Under the pieces are notes generated by a model, which was given only the letters and a program-made list of their open reading frames with translations, did no database searches and was not told where the DNA came from. From NCBI GenBank assembly GCA_029449245.1, contig JANATF010000019.1, forward strand, positions 248,001 through 312,000: DNA of 64,000 nt. The letters are read 5' to 3'. Made by a program: the position numbers and the translations under genes. Shown piece by piece: positions 44,160 to 56,361 of the stretch; position 1 is the first letter of the stretch, and every line of letters starts with the position of its first letter. This DNA comes from Mortierella alpina (lineage: Eukaryota; Mortierellomycota; Mortierellomycetes; Mortierellales; Mortierellaceae).

Positions 44160-47100
44160 TTACTGCGCCTGAGAACAGAACATGGCGCGCTCAAATCCGC
44201 CCCGAACCGTGACAACTGTATTGCCGTTCACCTCGCCCTCGGCAGCTGAGGCTCCATAACACGCGTTCTCCAGCAGCTCCTGCGGAAGAGTAGCCTTCAG
44301 TTCGTTCAGGGATACTGTGTTCAAACCAAGGTCTCCCAGGATTTCAGTATCAGAGATGATGCTCATTTCCTCCTGGTGGGGCATCTTGATTTCCACCATG
44401 GTAGTCTCGTCGCCATTAACGCCGCAATGTCGCTTGGATTTGCCGCTAAGAAGAGAGCAGCAATGGCAGCATAGCATTAGACACACAAGATGAGTTTCAA
44501 GGTCAATAATAAGCTTCACGATAAGGTCTAAAATCAAAAGGAGGGGTACCTTTTTCGTGGCCGCTGATCCTCGCGCACGCGTCGGACAACAGAGATGCTC
44601 GCTTCTGAATCAGAGCTCTGACCGGCATAGCCAGGGAGACGTACCACCACAAATGGCAACTGGATCCTCTGCTCCTCTACCGCAGCTGCAGCTGCTTCCT
44701 TCTCTGCTTTTCGCTGAGCCTTTCTTTCCTTTCGCTCACGCCTCTCTCGCCTTTCCATCTTACGGATCCGTCTCGCAGTCTCCTCGTCCATATCTTCATC
44801 CGCCTTCTCACCCTCTTCTTCAGCTGCATCGCTGGCCTCGTTGTCGTTCTCTAAGCGCGGTGACCGATGTCGATGGTGATGACGATGTTGACGCCTTTCT
44901 GACCGTCTGCGAGACTCTTCTGATATCCGCATGCCTTCATCCTGTGTGTCCTCCATATCCATTGGCTCCACATGGCCCATTTGCGCTCGCTTCTCTTCTT
45001 TGCGCTCCAGTTTCCGCTGCCTCCGACGTTCTTGGCGCTCTTGCTCTTTGCTCTCTCGGTGCTTGTTGCGCTTGATAAGATTGTTGACCTGTACATGCTA
45101 CGGTAGTCCAACAGCAATTTAAAGTCGGTTAATGATCGTGTGCTTCGGGGAATAAGCTTGTAATCAAGCCATCACGACTAAGAATGAGAGTTAGCGTGAC
45201 AAACTTACTCGAGCGACCTGGTCCTGGAGTTGAGCCAGTTCCAAAGCATTTCGGAGCCTCATGGCCTCGACCTCTTTCTATTAACAAGAAAAAAAACCAT
45301 TAGAATACTGTTTCAGCATTGCTAAACGGATAGTCTGGATCGATTAAACACTTTTCGGCGCCTCGCTTTACCTGCAGCTGCTCAATTTCCATCTCGTCGT
45401 CCTCTGGTTCCTCACTCTCGTCTGCGCCATCTCGCTCCTGCTCTTCATAGCTCCTGGAAGGCATATTCGCCTGTTGTATCTTTCGGGAAGCTTCCCTGAT
45501 AGCTTTTGCATCATGGATTCCAATCCATCGAATCTCTTTCTTGTCCATTGAGATGATGCCCAGAGCCTCCAGGATATTCAGAGCATCGTAAACTCGGCGG
45601 CGGATATTCTATTACAGTCGTGGTAAACAGTGACGCGCCTGATTAGCATACGGTTTTTCACCCGCTTACATCCTTTGGGTGTTCCTTGCTGACTTTCTCA
45701 GTGGTCGTGAACCTACCCCTTGTCCAGATGATTCCTGTGCTACCGTGCCCTCCAGTCGCTCGCCTTGTTGGCCACCTGGCTGACCTCCTGCTAATTCATT
45801 GACAAGCTATCCAAGCGAAAGCAAAGGAAGCATGGTTGGCCCTCAAGTGAACAGCAACGGAGAAAACTCTTTCTTAACAAGCTCTATCATCCTGCCCCAC
45901 TAAATACTTACATCGTTGTAGTTGGTGATCCCTTTAGCCTCCACATGGTCGCACACGAGCGGGGCATAGTATCCAAGGCCTTTACCGTGTAGAGACTGTG
46001 ATCCAGATCCATCCTGTGTTTGACCATCTTCCTCCAATCTAGAAATAAACAACCATGCGAATGAATATCGTACTCAAGCCAAAAAAAGGTGATTTGGAAA
46101 AGAAAGGCCCTGCTTCGCAAAAATGAGCGATGAGCGATTTACGTACTCGTTAATCGCCTCATCGAAGGCTGCCTGCACAGAGGGTTGACGAGGTGCTCGT
46201 TTCCGTGGCACAGCTTTAACCCGTGCGGTCTTCTTGCCTGTCTTGGGCTCATCTCCCGATGGACTTCTAGCCATGCTTGGCTTCCGACTGCTGGACGAGG
46301 AGGCAAAGCTGTTGCCTTCCTCGCCATTGTCCTCATACTCATCGACCCCATCCTCGGCAACTCCAGTCGTACCGTCCTTGCCAAAAGAAGATGGGCTCGG
46401 GAGCGGCCGAGCCTCCCGAATCATCGAGTCCCTGCTGCTCGTAACGAACGATATCCCAGAGGCTCGGTAGGCGGCCAAAGCCCGGTATTCATCCTCATCC
46501 TCATCCTCGTCGTCCTCTTCATGCTCCCGTTCTCGAACATCATCCTGCTCAGAGCAATGCTCCATATCGTGGTCATCCCTATCATGATGGACTTGATGAG
46601 ATTGGCTGTCGAGAGGGGAGTCGGTCAAGAAAGAGGATTGATGTGGCATGGAAGTCAGATGGCTTGAATGGCTGGGATGGATGGCTTTTGCAAAATCGAG
46701 TTCGCTATGTGAGTTATCAAGAGTGGACCGAGACATCACTCTTGGAATCATGCCCGACCGAGGTGTAAAAGGCGACATTTTGCTGTCAGCGCTGCTGCTC
46801 AAGGATTGACTCGAGGTGCTTTGGAAGGAAAGAGGCGGGCAGTCCTGGCGACGTTGGTCGTGGCTCCATTGTGTTCGAATGCGTGGCGGTATCTTTTGGG
46901 TAGCCTTTGGTGCCTCTCGCACGAGGGCAGGATCGACTCTGGATCCGTTCACGGCGCCATAGGGGGGTGGACTGTGCGACGGGGGCCGGTGGGTCGGTGG
47001 TTGTACAATTGTTGTCTGCAACGACGCTGACCGAGGTGCTATATGGGATGTGGATGCGGATGACATAGACGAGCGTTGCGATGTCTCACCGTCCGGCTCT

Positions 47101-48059
47101 AGAGCAAGGCGGGAGGACGGGTAGGAGATGGAGAGTCGACGCGGTGCAAACGACGTTGAAGCAGCGACGCTTGTCAAAACGTAGTGGCGATCCGAGACTG
47201 GCACGGCTGCTGGATGGGTATACATTTCATCTCCAGGGGCCTTTGCTGCTGCTGAGCTTGAGGCTGTTGCGGGCGTTGGTGGCGGGGTTGCTCGGATATC
47301 TGGCCTGGTCAGACGGTAGTCCATCGGCTCGCCCTGGCGCAAGGACCTAGAGTGCAAAGATGGGTATGGGGACTGCTGCTGACCATGGTCGAGCAGCGGT
47401 CCAAGGCGAGGGTGCTGGAGCTGGGGCTGGTAACGGTCAAGGTCTGAGGGTGGGTCGCTGGAGGAATAAGGCTGGGGCGCATAGGGATGATACGATTGGC
47501 TGTCCTCGGACTGTCGCGTCGCCAGACCTTGAGTTGGCTCGTGGGTCCGGCCGGGGCCAGAGTGCTTCATCGAGGACGAGTGCAGCGGACGCTCCGCTGG
47601 GGCGATGTCTCGATAGGGATGGGGCTGTTGGGGCTGCCACGGCCGGTGCGTCTCTGCGGGACCGTCTTCTGCGGATGGGTACACGCCTGGATCTCGCCTG
47701 GAATCAACGTTGTGATGCGACGGGTTGTGGACCTGGGCTGATGGCGACTGGAAGGGATGATCGTTCTCAAACGAGTCTAATCCACGAAGCTCCTGAGGGG
47801 CGGCGCTCGCATATGGCTGTGGCGGGCTGTCTGCACGGGTATGGCTCTGGCTCTGGCTCTGCAGCTGCTCTGTGTGCAGGTCGACTGGGGAGTGGTACGG
47901 CGAGGGAGCGGCTGTGCGGTCGAGATAGTCTGGCTGGTGGAGCGGGCTATGGGAATGGGAGTGGGGGTGGTTGAGGGAGTGATTGAGGGAGTGGGACTGG
48001 GTCTGGCTGTGATGTCGACTGTGCTGTTGCTGCTGAAGCAACCTCTCGACGGGCGTCAT
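44160..48059 (-). CDS. DP-type transcription factor (E2F dimerisation partner)
   Basis: Eight minus-strand exons: 48059-46147, 46038-45912, 45806-45785, 45734-45670, 45608-45372, 45277-45209, 45088-44550, 44445-44160; 1085 residues. DP proteins pair with E2F to control G1/S genes. The winged-helix DNA-binding domain (about 655-740) reads [30 protein letters not shown], then [20 protein letters not shown] and KKEIRWIG, which is the DP rather than the E2F form (RRRVYD). A leucine/arginine-rich dimerisation coil ([17 protein letters not shown]) and a C-terminal [12 protein letters not shown] segment follow. The 637-residue N-terminus is a His/Ser/Gln/Pro-rich extension far longer than in animal DP (about 410 residues in total). 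A 50-bp intron (45784-45735) is inferred because the frame shifts there; a 41-bp alternative (donor GTGGCC at 45775) is also possible. E2F/DP is absent from most Dikarya. Confidence 0.87.
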
Positions 48060-49344
48060 AGGAAGCAAAGGCGCTGTCGATGGAACGGGAAAAAGGGAGC
48101 ACGCAGACCAAGCGCAGAGGGGAGTGCAGACAGGGAGGGGACGAGGCGTGCGGAGTCGAGTAGAGAATGGTCACTGAGGCCACGTCGAGCACATGCCAGG
48201 GTTTCGCTGGCAGACAGAGAGCAGACAGAGAGCAGAGACGGTGGGATGGGGACCAGCAGCAGAGAGCAGGATTTTAAAAGAGAGCAGGATTAAAGAGCAG
48301 GGATGGGGATGGGGAGAAGGGGTGCAGCGGGCGGATGGATGGACGCAATCAGGGAATGCTGATGCGGATGCAACGAGCAAGAGATGAAAACAGAGCCACT
48401 CTCAGTCAAGCGGACAAATAAAATATATATATAAAAAAAAAAGTTTTTTGGTGTCCCTGCTGTCCACACTGTCCGCTGCTGGTCCAAGACAAGGAAGGCA
48501 CTTCAAAGTGTCTGCCTCCATAGGGAAAAATGGGAGCGAGAGTGAGCAAGAGAGAGAGAGAGACCAAGAGGGAATATTGGCGGCTGTGGATCCCATACTG
48601 CCTCATAAAAGGCGTTGTTTTCCTCTTCACTCCTCTGTCCATCAGTCTTGTCCCTTTTGTCTCTTGTCCCTTGTCGCTTGTCGCTTGTCTCTTGTCTCTT
48701 CCCATTCCTGTCAATACACGTATGCCCGCCACCTGCTTGTGCTCCATCCACCTCTTGTCTGCGCACGACTCCCCTGCCATCAATCTGTTGCTGCATAGCA
48801 TAACTTGGACAACCCTTGAATGGACTGCATACGGAACAGCTGTCGGGTAATCAGAAGAATATGCGTGTTTGTCAACTGGCTGAATGGCGATGTCAACGTA
48901 GCGAGGCGTTTTGGTCTCGCTTTTTATGCTCACCGCAGTGTCCGTTGCGGTTGGGTCAGGTCTTTTTCATTTTTTTGACACAGATAGCTTGGGTAAGCAC
49001 TCCGAGCGGAAAGAAAACCAGTCGACGCCGCACCCAGAACTCACTCAACTGAATCGAGTCCTTTGCGCTATGCACGATAGACACATCAAGAGACTACCTA
49101 CTGAAGGAGACCTGTGCTCTGCATAGAGGATCGATAATTCTCTCTTTTCTTCCTCTCTCCCCTTCCTCGCCTCTCCTTCCCTTCCCCTTCTCTCTCTCTC
49201 TCTCTTTCTCTCTCTCCTCTGCACAAATTCACACATATGATGGATCGCGTTTTATTTGTCTATTTCCTGGACAATGGCATAGAAGGCACACGGAGAGAAA
49301 AGCTGGGGAGTGGGGAAGATTATGCAGGACGGTCAAGTTTGAGT
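48060..49344. other. Intergenic between DP and PITP genes
   Basis: Contains the upstream region of the DP gene, including GA-rich and GGGATG-type short repeats near 48170-48310, and a pyrimidine tract at 49138-49218 beyond the PITP 3' end. The open frames here are low-complexity and are not called. Confidence 0.5.
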
Positions 49345-50566
49345 CTACTTGGCGACCACTGCTGAGGATGATCCATCTGCTGCAGCAGTAGACATCTTGA
49401 GAGCAAGTTCATCCTTGGTACGCTTCTCCATCTCACGGATCGAGTCCATGGTGAGTCCATACCATCCGTCCATAGAGCAGAACAGCTCACGATGGAACTT
49501 TGTGAATAAATCGCGCTCGACCGAGTGCATATAGGACTCCATCTTTGTCTGTAGTCCATACCACTTGAACTCGATCGAGACCAGCTTGTAGCACGTCATG
49601 ATTGGGTCGCACGTCTTGGCCCATGAGCCCTGGAGTGGTCCACGGAGAGCCTTTTGTGAAAACGACGTGTTAACATCCTCCTTCGCGGGGTTGAAGGTCT
49701 GCAAATTATACGACTTTGGATCATTGGCGACATCAATCGAAACCACCTCCCGCTGCTTCAGCAGCTCAGGTGATAGGTTGAGTGCGTTGTCAAGCTGTCC
49801 ACGATCGCCATCCACATGGAACGATTCTACGGTTACGGAGAAGGACTCTTTCATGTAGTCGTTTGTGATCACAGTCTTGCACCCTATCGCAGATCCAGGT
49901 CGAAACGGAGAAGAATGATCAGTCAGTATGCTGCGGTCCATAATGAAATGACCACGAGTGCACCGCGCACCCCTGTCACCGTGAGCGCCCAACAACAAAA
50001 CATCATTACACCTCTCCCTCCCTCCCTGCCTCCCTCCGCGGTGGAATCTCACTCACAAGGGAAGGCGTTCCATGCCCGCTCCTGACACTTGGTAGCTCCC
50101 GCTGGCATCAGGCTCCTAATCCATGAGGGCAGCTTGGACTCGAGGTGGTAAATCTAGTCCAAAGCGTGGGGCTTGGTGAGTGGGCTAGGTGGATGGGTTA
50201 TGGCGGACAATCGGACAAAGCATGAAAAAGGTTGTGTCGTGAACATCTTGGATTCCAGGTGCTCACCTTGTGGGTGAACTGGCCCTTGCGAAGGTCGTCC
50301 TCGTAGGGCTCATTAGTCAAGATCTCAACACCCTCTCCGCCTCCACTCTCCGCTTTGGACATTTCGGCGACATTGTACAGCTGAGCAACCTATTTGGGAT
50401 GGAGACAAAACGAGGTGAGCAGCATGGTAGGGTGATGAGCGCCTGTGCATTGGTCGAAATGCGCGTTTTGTTTGGTGGAAGGTGGGTGCTGTGGGGTGAC
50501 ACTGGGTTGTACCTGGTACTCTGCGTTGGAGCAGTTGTTGGTGATGCGGTATTCCTTGATAAGCAT
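49345..50566 (-). CDS. Class I phosphatidylinositol transfer protein
   Basis: Four minus-strand exons: 50566-50513, 50389-50267, 50153-50057, 49883-49345; 270 residues, the same length as animal PITP alpha/beta. These START-like proteins exchange phosphatidylinositol and phosphatidylcholine between membranes. Family landmarks: [11 protein letters not shown] at the start, [71 protein letters not shown], and the C-terminal [20 protein letters not shown] and [18 protein letters not shown]. The residue at the exon 3-4 junction reads Trp where animal proteins have Tyr (AYPYC). The short C-terminal tail is Ala/Ser-rich. Budding yeast lacks this class and uses Sec14-type proteins instead, so its presence supports an early-diverging fungal origin. 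Confidence 0.93.
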
Positions 50567-50950
50567 GGTGCTGCGAGATGAGGTTGTGGGATCTGTGTAT
50601 GAGCTATGAAGGAAGTGGAAGAGACCAGTGATAAGGGAAAACACTGTTTTGGTTCAATTGCCCCCTCCCCTGTCTCCTCGTCCAAATGAAAGCCAAAATA
50701 CAAAGTGGGAGAGCATCCAGCGAGAGCCACTCATTTTTTTTTTGAGTCGAGTCGAAGTGCTCTCGAGCTGTAGTCTCTTTTGTTCCTCCGTCCTCTCTCT
50801 CTCTCTCTCTCTTTTCCTCTTCTTTGTTCATCCCTGTCCCTCCATCCTCCCTCTTGCTCATCCCGTCCTCACCATCACACCCTCGCCGTCCTCCTTCTCG
50901 TCATCCTCATCACTGTGCATCGTGCTCGTCATCACCCCTTCTGCTCCACA
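50567..50950. promoter_or_regulatory. Bidirectional promoter between PITP and septin-ankyrin genes
   Basis: The two ATGs diverge across 384 bp that must hold both promoters. The sequence is CT-rich on the plus strand (CT run near 50793-50820). No TATA element stands out. Confidence 0.45.
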
Positions 50951-53900
50951 ATGACAATTGCCGACAAAAGAGGTATTCATCTCTCGTTCCTTTTATTTTT
51001 GTCGCATGTTCCCGAATACAATGAACAGCTTTCAAAGCCGACTCTTCTCAACGTTCGGTCCTCCAAGCCTACTGTTCGCTGACCGAGCCGTGTTGGATGC
51101 CTCATTCTCCTTGCATCTCTAGACACCTTGAACATGGACGGGACTAGCTCCTCGGCCGTAGCGCTCCGCTTTATGCTTCTCGGGGACGTTGGGGTCGGAA
51201 AGAGCTCGTTCGTGAACACCTTTGCCAAAACACTCTCCAGCGTGATGGTCAACGATGCTGTCGAGGAGCTCATTCCCTCGCCTAGCACGTCCGCAACCCA
51301 GAGCCCTCCTGCGATTCGCCTGCCCGGTGTCCGTCTCGCGACTAAGCCTGTACTGTGCCAGGAGGTCTCGCCGTTTGAAGACCCCCTGAGTCTGCTGCAG
51401 CCCAAAGTCAACGTCCCTGCAAGGGAACTCACGTTCGTCACCTTACCCGGATACTCGTCCACCATCAACCCATCGACGATTCTCTCCATGACCGACGATT
51501 ATCTTAACCACCATCTCCATACTGCCACCTCCATCTTTTCTCCCGCCATCCCAGCCTCCCAACTTGCCTGGTTCCTGATTGCTGGATCTCGGGCTCACTT
51601 CCTGCCAACTTGTGCGTTTTACTTTGTGCTGTATGAACTCAAGCCTATCGACATCCTTTACATGAAGATGATCCACGAGCGCGTGAACCTAGTTCCCGTC
51701 ATCACCAAGGCCGACACCCTCTCGCAGAATGAGCTGTGGGTGCTGAAGAAGAGGATGCTTCGCCAGCTCAAGCTGAATGGCATCAAGATTCACACATTCG
51801 GGACTGATATGGAGACCATCGAGAACATGACAAGCAAGCGCCAATGGGGAGCGCCGCCCTTTGTTGTGAGTACGCGTCAAGACAGCAACGGACAGCTTGT
51901 GGAGAGCGAGCTGAAGCGCCTGGTCGATCTCTGTCTCTATGAGCGCGTGAGACACCTGCAGGAAGATGCTGCCCGCAAGGTCATTACCTGGAAGTAAGTC
52001 GAGACCCGAAAGCTGCTTTTTCTGCAGCGGCTACTTGACTAGCTGAAAGTTGCCATTTGGCTAATACCTTTTTTTCCCCCTGTGTGCAGGAAAGAGTTTG
52101 GGCCTTCTGGCAACCCATCAAAGACTCGCGTGGAAAAGGTGTGGAGCGAAAGGGATGTGCCGTCGCCAGTGAGGACTGCCTCCGTCCGTGCACCAGCCCC
52201 TGTGGCCCCCATTGTTCCCATTACCACCCCTCCTGCGGATGTGCCTGCATCTGTTGTTGTCCCTGCGCCTGTAGCCCCTACTGTTGTCGCTGCTGTGCCT
52301 GTTGCGGTTGATGCCTCCCATTCGAGTGCTGCGTCCCCTACCACCAACAGTCCGTTCAGCAACAATCCGTATCTGTCTCACATTGACACGCTCTCGGACG
52401 CGAACGCGCACCAGCTGAGTCAAGCTACCTCCCCGACACAGTATGCGCCGCCACCGCCACCGTCTTTGCTCCAGCAGCAGCAGCCGTACATGCCTGTGTC
52501 GCAGTACCCCAACCAGGCGCTAACGACCCCCAATGTCCCCTTCACACCCCCGCCTTCGCTCGGAAAAGGCTCGCTAGCAGGCCAAGTGAACTTTGGACTT
52601 GGTGGCGCGAACTACGCTCCCCCACCAAGCTTCAGCAATGGTAACCATGCAACGTATAACGCACCGCCACTCAACCTGAACAAGCCTTTGCCTGTCAATG
52701 GACACTCAGCCCCAACTGCAGGAGCTACCAATGGAGTTTATTCGCCTGCTCCCTCGGTTTCCAACGCGACGGCTTATAACGCCACTACCGTTTACTCGCC
52801 GCCGCCCAGGACCACCTCGAACCAGACAGTCTCTTCAGCCTCAGCTTCCCAAGCCCGACTGCACTTGATGCGCGACGCCACTGGAATGTCTGTAGACAAG
52901 TCCACGCGGCCAAGTGTGATTATGGACGAAAATAGCATCAACACTGTGCATGCTCAGATCCAAGCTCATGAGAGTGCTGCTGAAAGTCAAACTGTATCTG
53001 CAGATGGTTACAGACAAGTCTCGCCAGTTAATGGATCGGCGGATGATCATCCTACATCTCCTACTGTGGACACTCTTTCCAGGACCTCCACCAACACGGA
53101 TGGGTAGGGACTCGCTTTGAAACGCTGAACAGTGAAGCTTATTCCTTACTGTAACTTTGTGCTTGATACGGTATTGACGCCTCTCATCTTCCCCCTTCTT
53201 AGCAATGAGGTCAAGGTAGAAATCCCCAATTCGATCACCTCTTATCAGCCTGCAGCCTCGGAGACGCCACTGGACCTCAGCAACACTCAACCAACGACCA
53301 TGATGCAGGCTCATGGGTCTTTCATTCTTCCAGCTCCTGTAAACTACCCTGCGCCAGGTACCTTCTTCATCCCGCCTACGGACCTTTATGCGACAGGCAT
53401 GGTGAATGGATCAGCGGGAGCTGGGGGCATAAATGAATACGGAGAGGCAATCCCTGATATATGGGAGGCCGCCGAATTGGGCGACCTGGCAACAGTTCAG
53501 ATGCACCTTAACAACGGTGTTTCTCCCGATCAGCGCAATAACTCGCGCTCGACACTGCTGCACCGAACGGCATGGCAGGGTGTAAAGCCGTATGCGGTGA
53601 TGAACCTGTTGATCTCGTATGGAGCCAATGTGAATCTGACGAACGAGAACGGGAATACGGTCTTGCAGAACGTGCTGATGAAGCACGACGATCCTTCGTT
53701 AATCAAGCTGCTACTGGACAATGGAGCCGAGGCTATGATTCCGAACAAGGAGGGTATGAACACGCTTGAGGTCGCGGCGCTGTTCAACAAACTAGAGTCG
53801 GCCAAGTATCTGCTTGAGAACGACCTGTCATCTTCCGAGCCACAGAGCATCATGAGCGCACTGCAGCGGGCTCGCAGCCCTGACAAGAAAGTCATGAAGG

Positions 53901-54117
53901 CCCTGTTAAAGAGCTGGCAGGGTAAGGAGGGAGAGAGGAAGCGAATGGATTTGATGGACAGGCTTCGAGGCCATGTGCCGGCTGCGATGAACGATGGAGC
54001 CAGTGTGCGCAGCTTTGAGACGTCCAGGGGCGACGCAAAGTAAGTAGTGCAGTTGGTCAATTCAAGAGAATAATGCGAGCCTTGACCACTTTCCACAACT
54101 GACAGTTCGTCCTCGCT

Positions 54118-54176
<59 letters not shown>

Positions 54177-54220
54177 TATCTCTCTCCAGGACCAGCAAAT
54201 GGCTGAAGCTCAAGTTCTAA
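50951..54220 (+). CDS. Septin-type GTPase fused to ankyrin repeats
   Basis: Five exons: 50951-50972, 51123-51993, 52090-53103, 53203-54039, 54190-54220; 924 residues. Residues about 20-297 form a septin-like GTPase domain: P-loop GDVGVGKS (28-35), switch II LPGY (115-118) where septins have DTPGY, and LKPIDILYMKMIHERVNLVP followed by TKAD (202-205), the septin G4 motif. The G1-G3 interval contains a Ser/Pro-rich insertion. A linker of about 330 residues, rich in Pro/Ala/Asn/Thr, follows. Exon 4 encodes ankyrin repeats (DIWEAAELGDLATVQMHLNN, LLISYGANVNLTNENGNTVL, LLLDNGAEAMIPNKEGMNTL). The last exon adds only a short basic tail (KTSKWLKLKF). Septins build cortical filaments; whether this one polymerises is unknown. 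All joins preserve frame, which argues for one real protein. Confidence 0.85.
54121..54186. repeat. (TC)n microsatellite at an intron 3' end
   Basis: Forty-two bases of perfect TC repeat followed by TATCTC variants. It runs almost to the CAG acceptor of the last intron of the septin-ankyrin gene and so forms an extended polypyrimidine tract. Confidence 0.95.
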
Positions 54221-54581
54221 CATATTTCACGATCAAGACTCTTAACCTCTAATGACCACCATAACTGCACGACTGTGCATAGTAACGACCAACACACTTA
54301 TGACCTAAACAACCTTGTGAAAGTTGTCAAGCCCTTGTACAGCACTGTACTGCGGGCTGACTGTTTTTTTGCCGCAGCGAAATTTACCCTTGACGCCAAG
54401 GCAATAAAAGAATTTGACTTGTCCTTTCCTCCCTTTTCTCTCTCTTTCACCACCATCCATCTTCTTCTCACGCGAGTCCCTCTCTCTGCACTTTTGTATA
54501 CCCATCCACCGCACTTTCCCCAACACTGACACAGACGCGTTCATACACTCGCCTCACTACCACATAATACTCTCAGACGAC
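54221..54581. other. Intergenic between septin-ankyrin and GAT-domain genes
   Basis: AATAAA at 54403-54408 could be the polyadenylation signal of the upstream gene. The following pyrimidine-rich stretch is probably the leader of the GAT-domain gene. Confidence 0.5.
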
Positions 54582-56136
54582 ATGACTTCAACTGCCAGTG
54601 CTTGGTCTCGCTTCTCTATCGGTCTACCCGACAGGACAGACTACACCGAGGAAGCTATTGAGAATGCTATGGTACTTAACAACTGCGAGTAGTCATTGTC
54701 AATGGAGAGAGGATAGGGCCATAGAGAGAAGAAAGAAAGAGAGAGAGAAAGAAAAAAGCTAGAAAGTCATACTCACAGCAGAATATCCTCGCACTATAGC
54801 TTACAGCAGACCAAGTGATTGACAAGGCACAGAGCACTGCCACCCTCTTGGTAGAGATGGTGGCCGCTTTTGAGCAGGAAACACATAGCCTCCGCGATCT
54901 TGAAAACAACGATCTCCTACAGGTAAGAGAAAGGAGCTTGTCCGTCTGTCCGTCAGTCTATCTACCCGTCTGTCAGTCCATCCTCTATTCACTCTCAAGG
55001 GGGCGTGGATTTCTTTTCAAAATGAAGGGGGTCGACTGATGTTCCCGCTATTGATATTTATGCAAAAAAAAACAACTAGACTCTGCAAGTCGAATGCCAG
55101 GAGATGGCCGAGTTTCTTCATAAACGCCTCTGGGATGACTCGGGCGAACAGGATTACCACGCTTACGACAGCTCGAGCTCACGTCCCCAACAGAAGACTG
55201 CGGACGAGGAGGCGCAGACGGGTATGTGGCAAATTTTATAACTTTTTTTTTTATTTTTATTATGGCGTACATGGTTGACTAACCTCCAGTGGCCTCATTG
55301 CGGAACCTCTTATAGCTGCCTTTATTCTATGTAATGAGCATATCCTGTCTGCCCTTCAGCGGTATGGAGAGCTCAAAGACCATCTGCAGGCGGTGAAGCT
55401 TCAACAAGAGGAGGACAGGACACCTTTCTTCCGTAACCCTACCGCCACCACCAACGATGCCCATGCCAAATTCTTTGAATATGAGGATCTTGATGATGAG
55501 GAGGCACTGCTCAATGGGGTATCCATCGCAGGACATGATGCTCAGCAACATCATCTGCGCAAGTCGAAGCAACCGTTAGTTTGGCAACTGGATCCAAGAG
55601 AGGACTTCAAGGCTAACAAGACAAAGAACAAAAAGTGGATAGACAAGGCAGAGAAGAACCGTTTGGAGAAGGAGAGGATGTTGGAGAGAAGTCCTCGGAA
55701 CGGGATACATGGTCTTGTACCCGAGCCGGAAATTGAGCCTGAGATGCTCGTTGTTGAAGAGGACAACAAAGATAAGCAGCTGGAGGAAGGAGAGATAGAA
55801 GGCGTTCATATTGTAGCGCACGGGTTTTCAACTGCTCAAGTTGAGGTTGATGAGGACGGCCTCGAAAGGATTATCAATCGGTTGGAGGATGTTGCTGATG
55901 TGGATGAGAAGGAGGAGGAGGACGAAGAGAAGGAGGACAAGGACGAAGGCGACCAAGGAATGCTGTCGGATGATTCTTGGGAAGAAGTTCCTGAACGAGG
56001 GCTTGTGGATCTATCCATTGAAGACGAGGGTGTGCAGACAGCTTCCACGAGTTCTTCGTCGATGTCCTCCACCATCTTGATCACCACAGCATCCTCCGCT
56101 CCGAGTCTGCCCTCTGCTCCTAAGCGGGAGCTGTGA
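54582..56136 (+). CDS. GAT-domain protein (Lsb5/TOM1-like, no VHS domain)
   Basis: Four exons: 54582-54671, 54800-54922, 55080-55221, 55316-56136; 391 residues. The first 150 residues resemble a GAT three-helix bundle: LTADQVIDKAQSTATLLVEM, then LQVECQEMAEFLHKRLW, then a third helix CNEHILSALQRYGELKDHLQ. GAT domains of TOM1, GGA and Lsb5 bind ubiquitin and Arf/clathrin partners in endosomal sorting. The usual N-terminal VHS domain is absent; only 30 residues precede the first helix. The C-terminal half is acidic, with EDLDDEEALLNG, a basic patch (KANKTKNKKWIDKAEKNRLE) and a Ser-rich end. The exon 1-2 junction was placed at TATAG 54799 because the nearer CAG acceptors leave the frame. Family assignment is by helix pattern, not a strong motif. 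Confidence 0.65.
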
Positions 56137-56361
56137 ACAACTCTTTTTGGATAGCATCTCTTATACCATCATAACACGTCTGCAAATACAAGTTATTCCT
56201 CACTTGGTTCAAAGGGTCAACGCGAGCGACTTATGGGCGAAGCGCCAGTCGAACTAATCACATGATTTATACGCTTTCGCCGTGCAACACAAAAAAGTCT
56301 CGATCTCGATTTCTGGCTTTTTCTTCATTCCACCACCGTTCAACAACACCGCACCAAAGCC
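56137..56361. other. Short intergenic region before PRPF31
   Basis: 225 bp; no distinct element recognised. Confidence 0.5.

Noticed and set aside
45670-45806. DP gene as a pseudogene because of a frame break
   Set aside because: A short intron with GT..AG ends restores the conserved domain, and the rest of the gene is intact.
47360-47974. 204-codon plus-strand Gly/Arg-rich frame
   Set aside because: Antisense shadow of the His/Ser/Pro-rich N-terminus of the DP gene.
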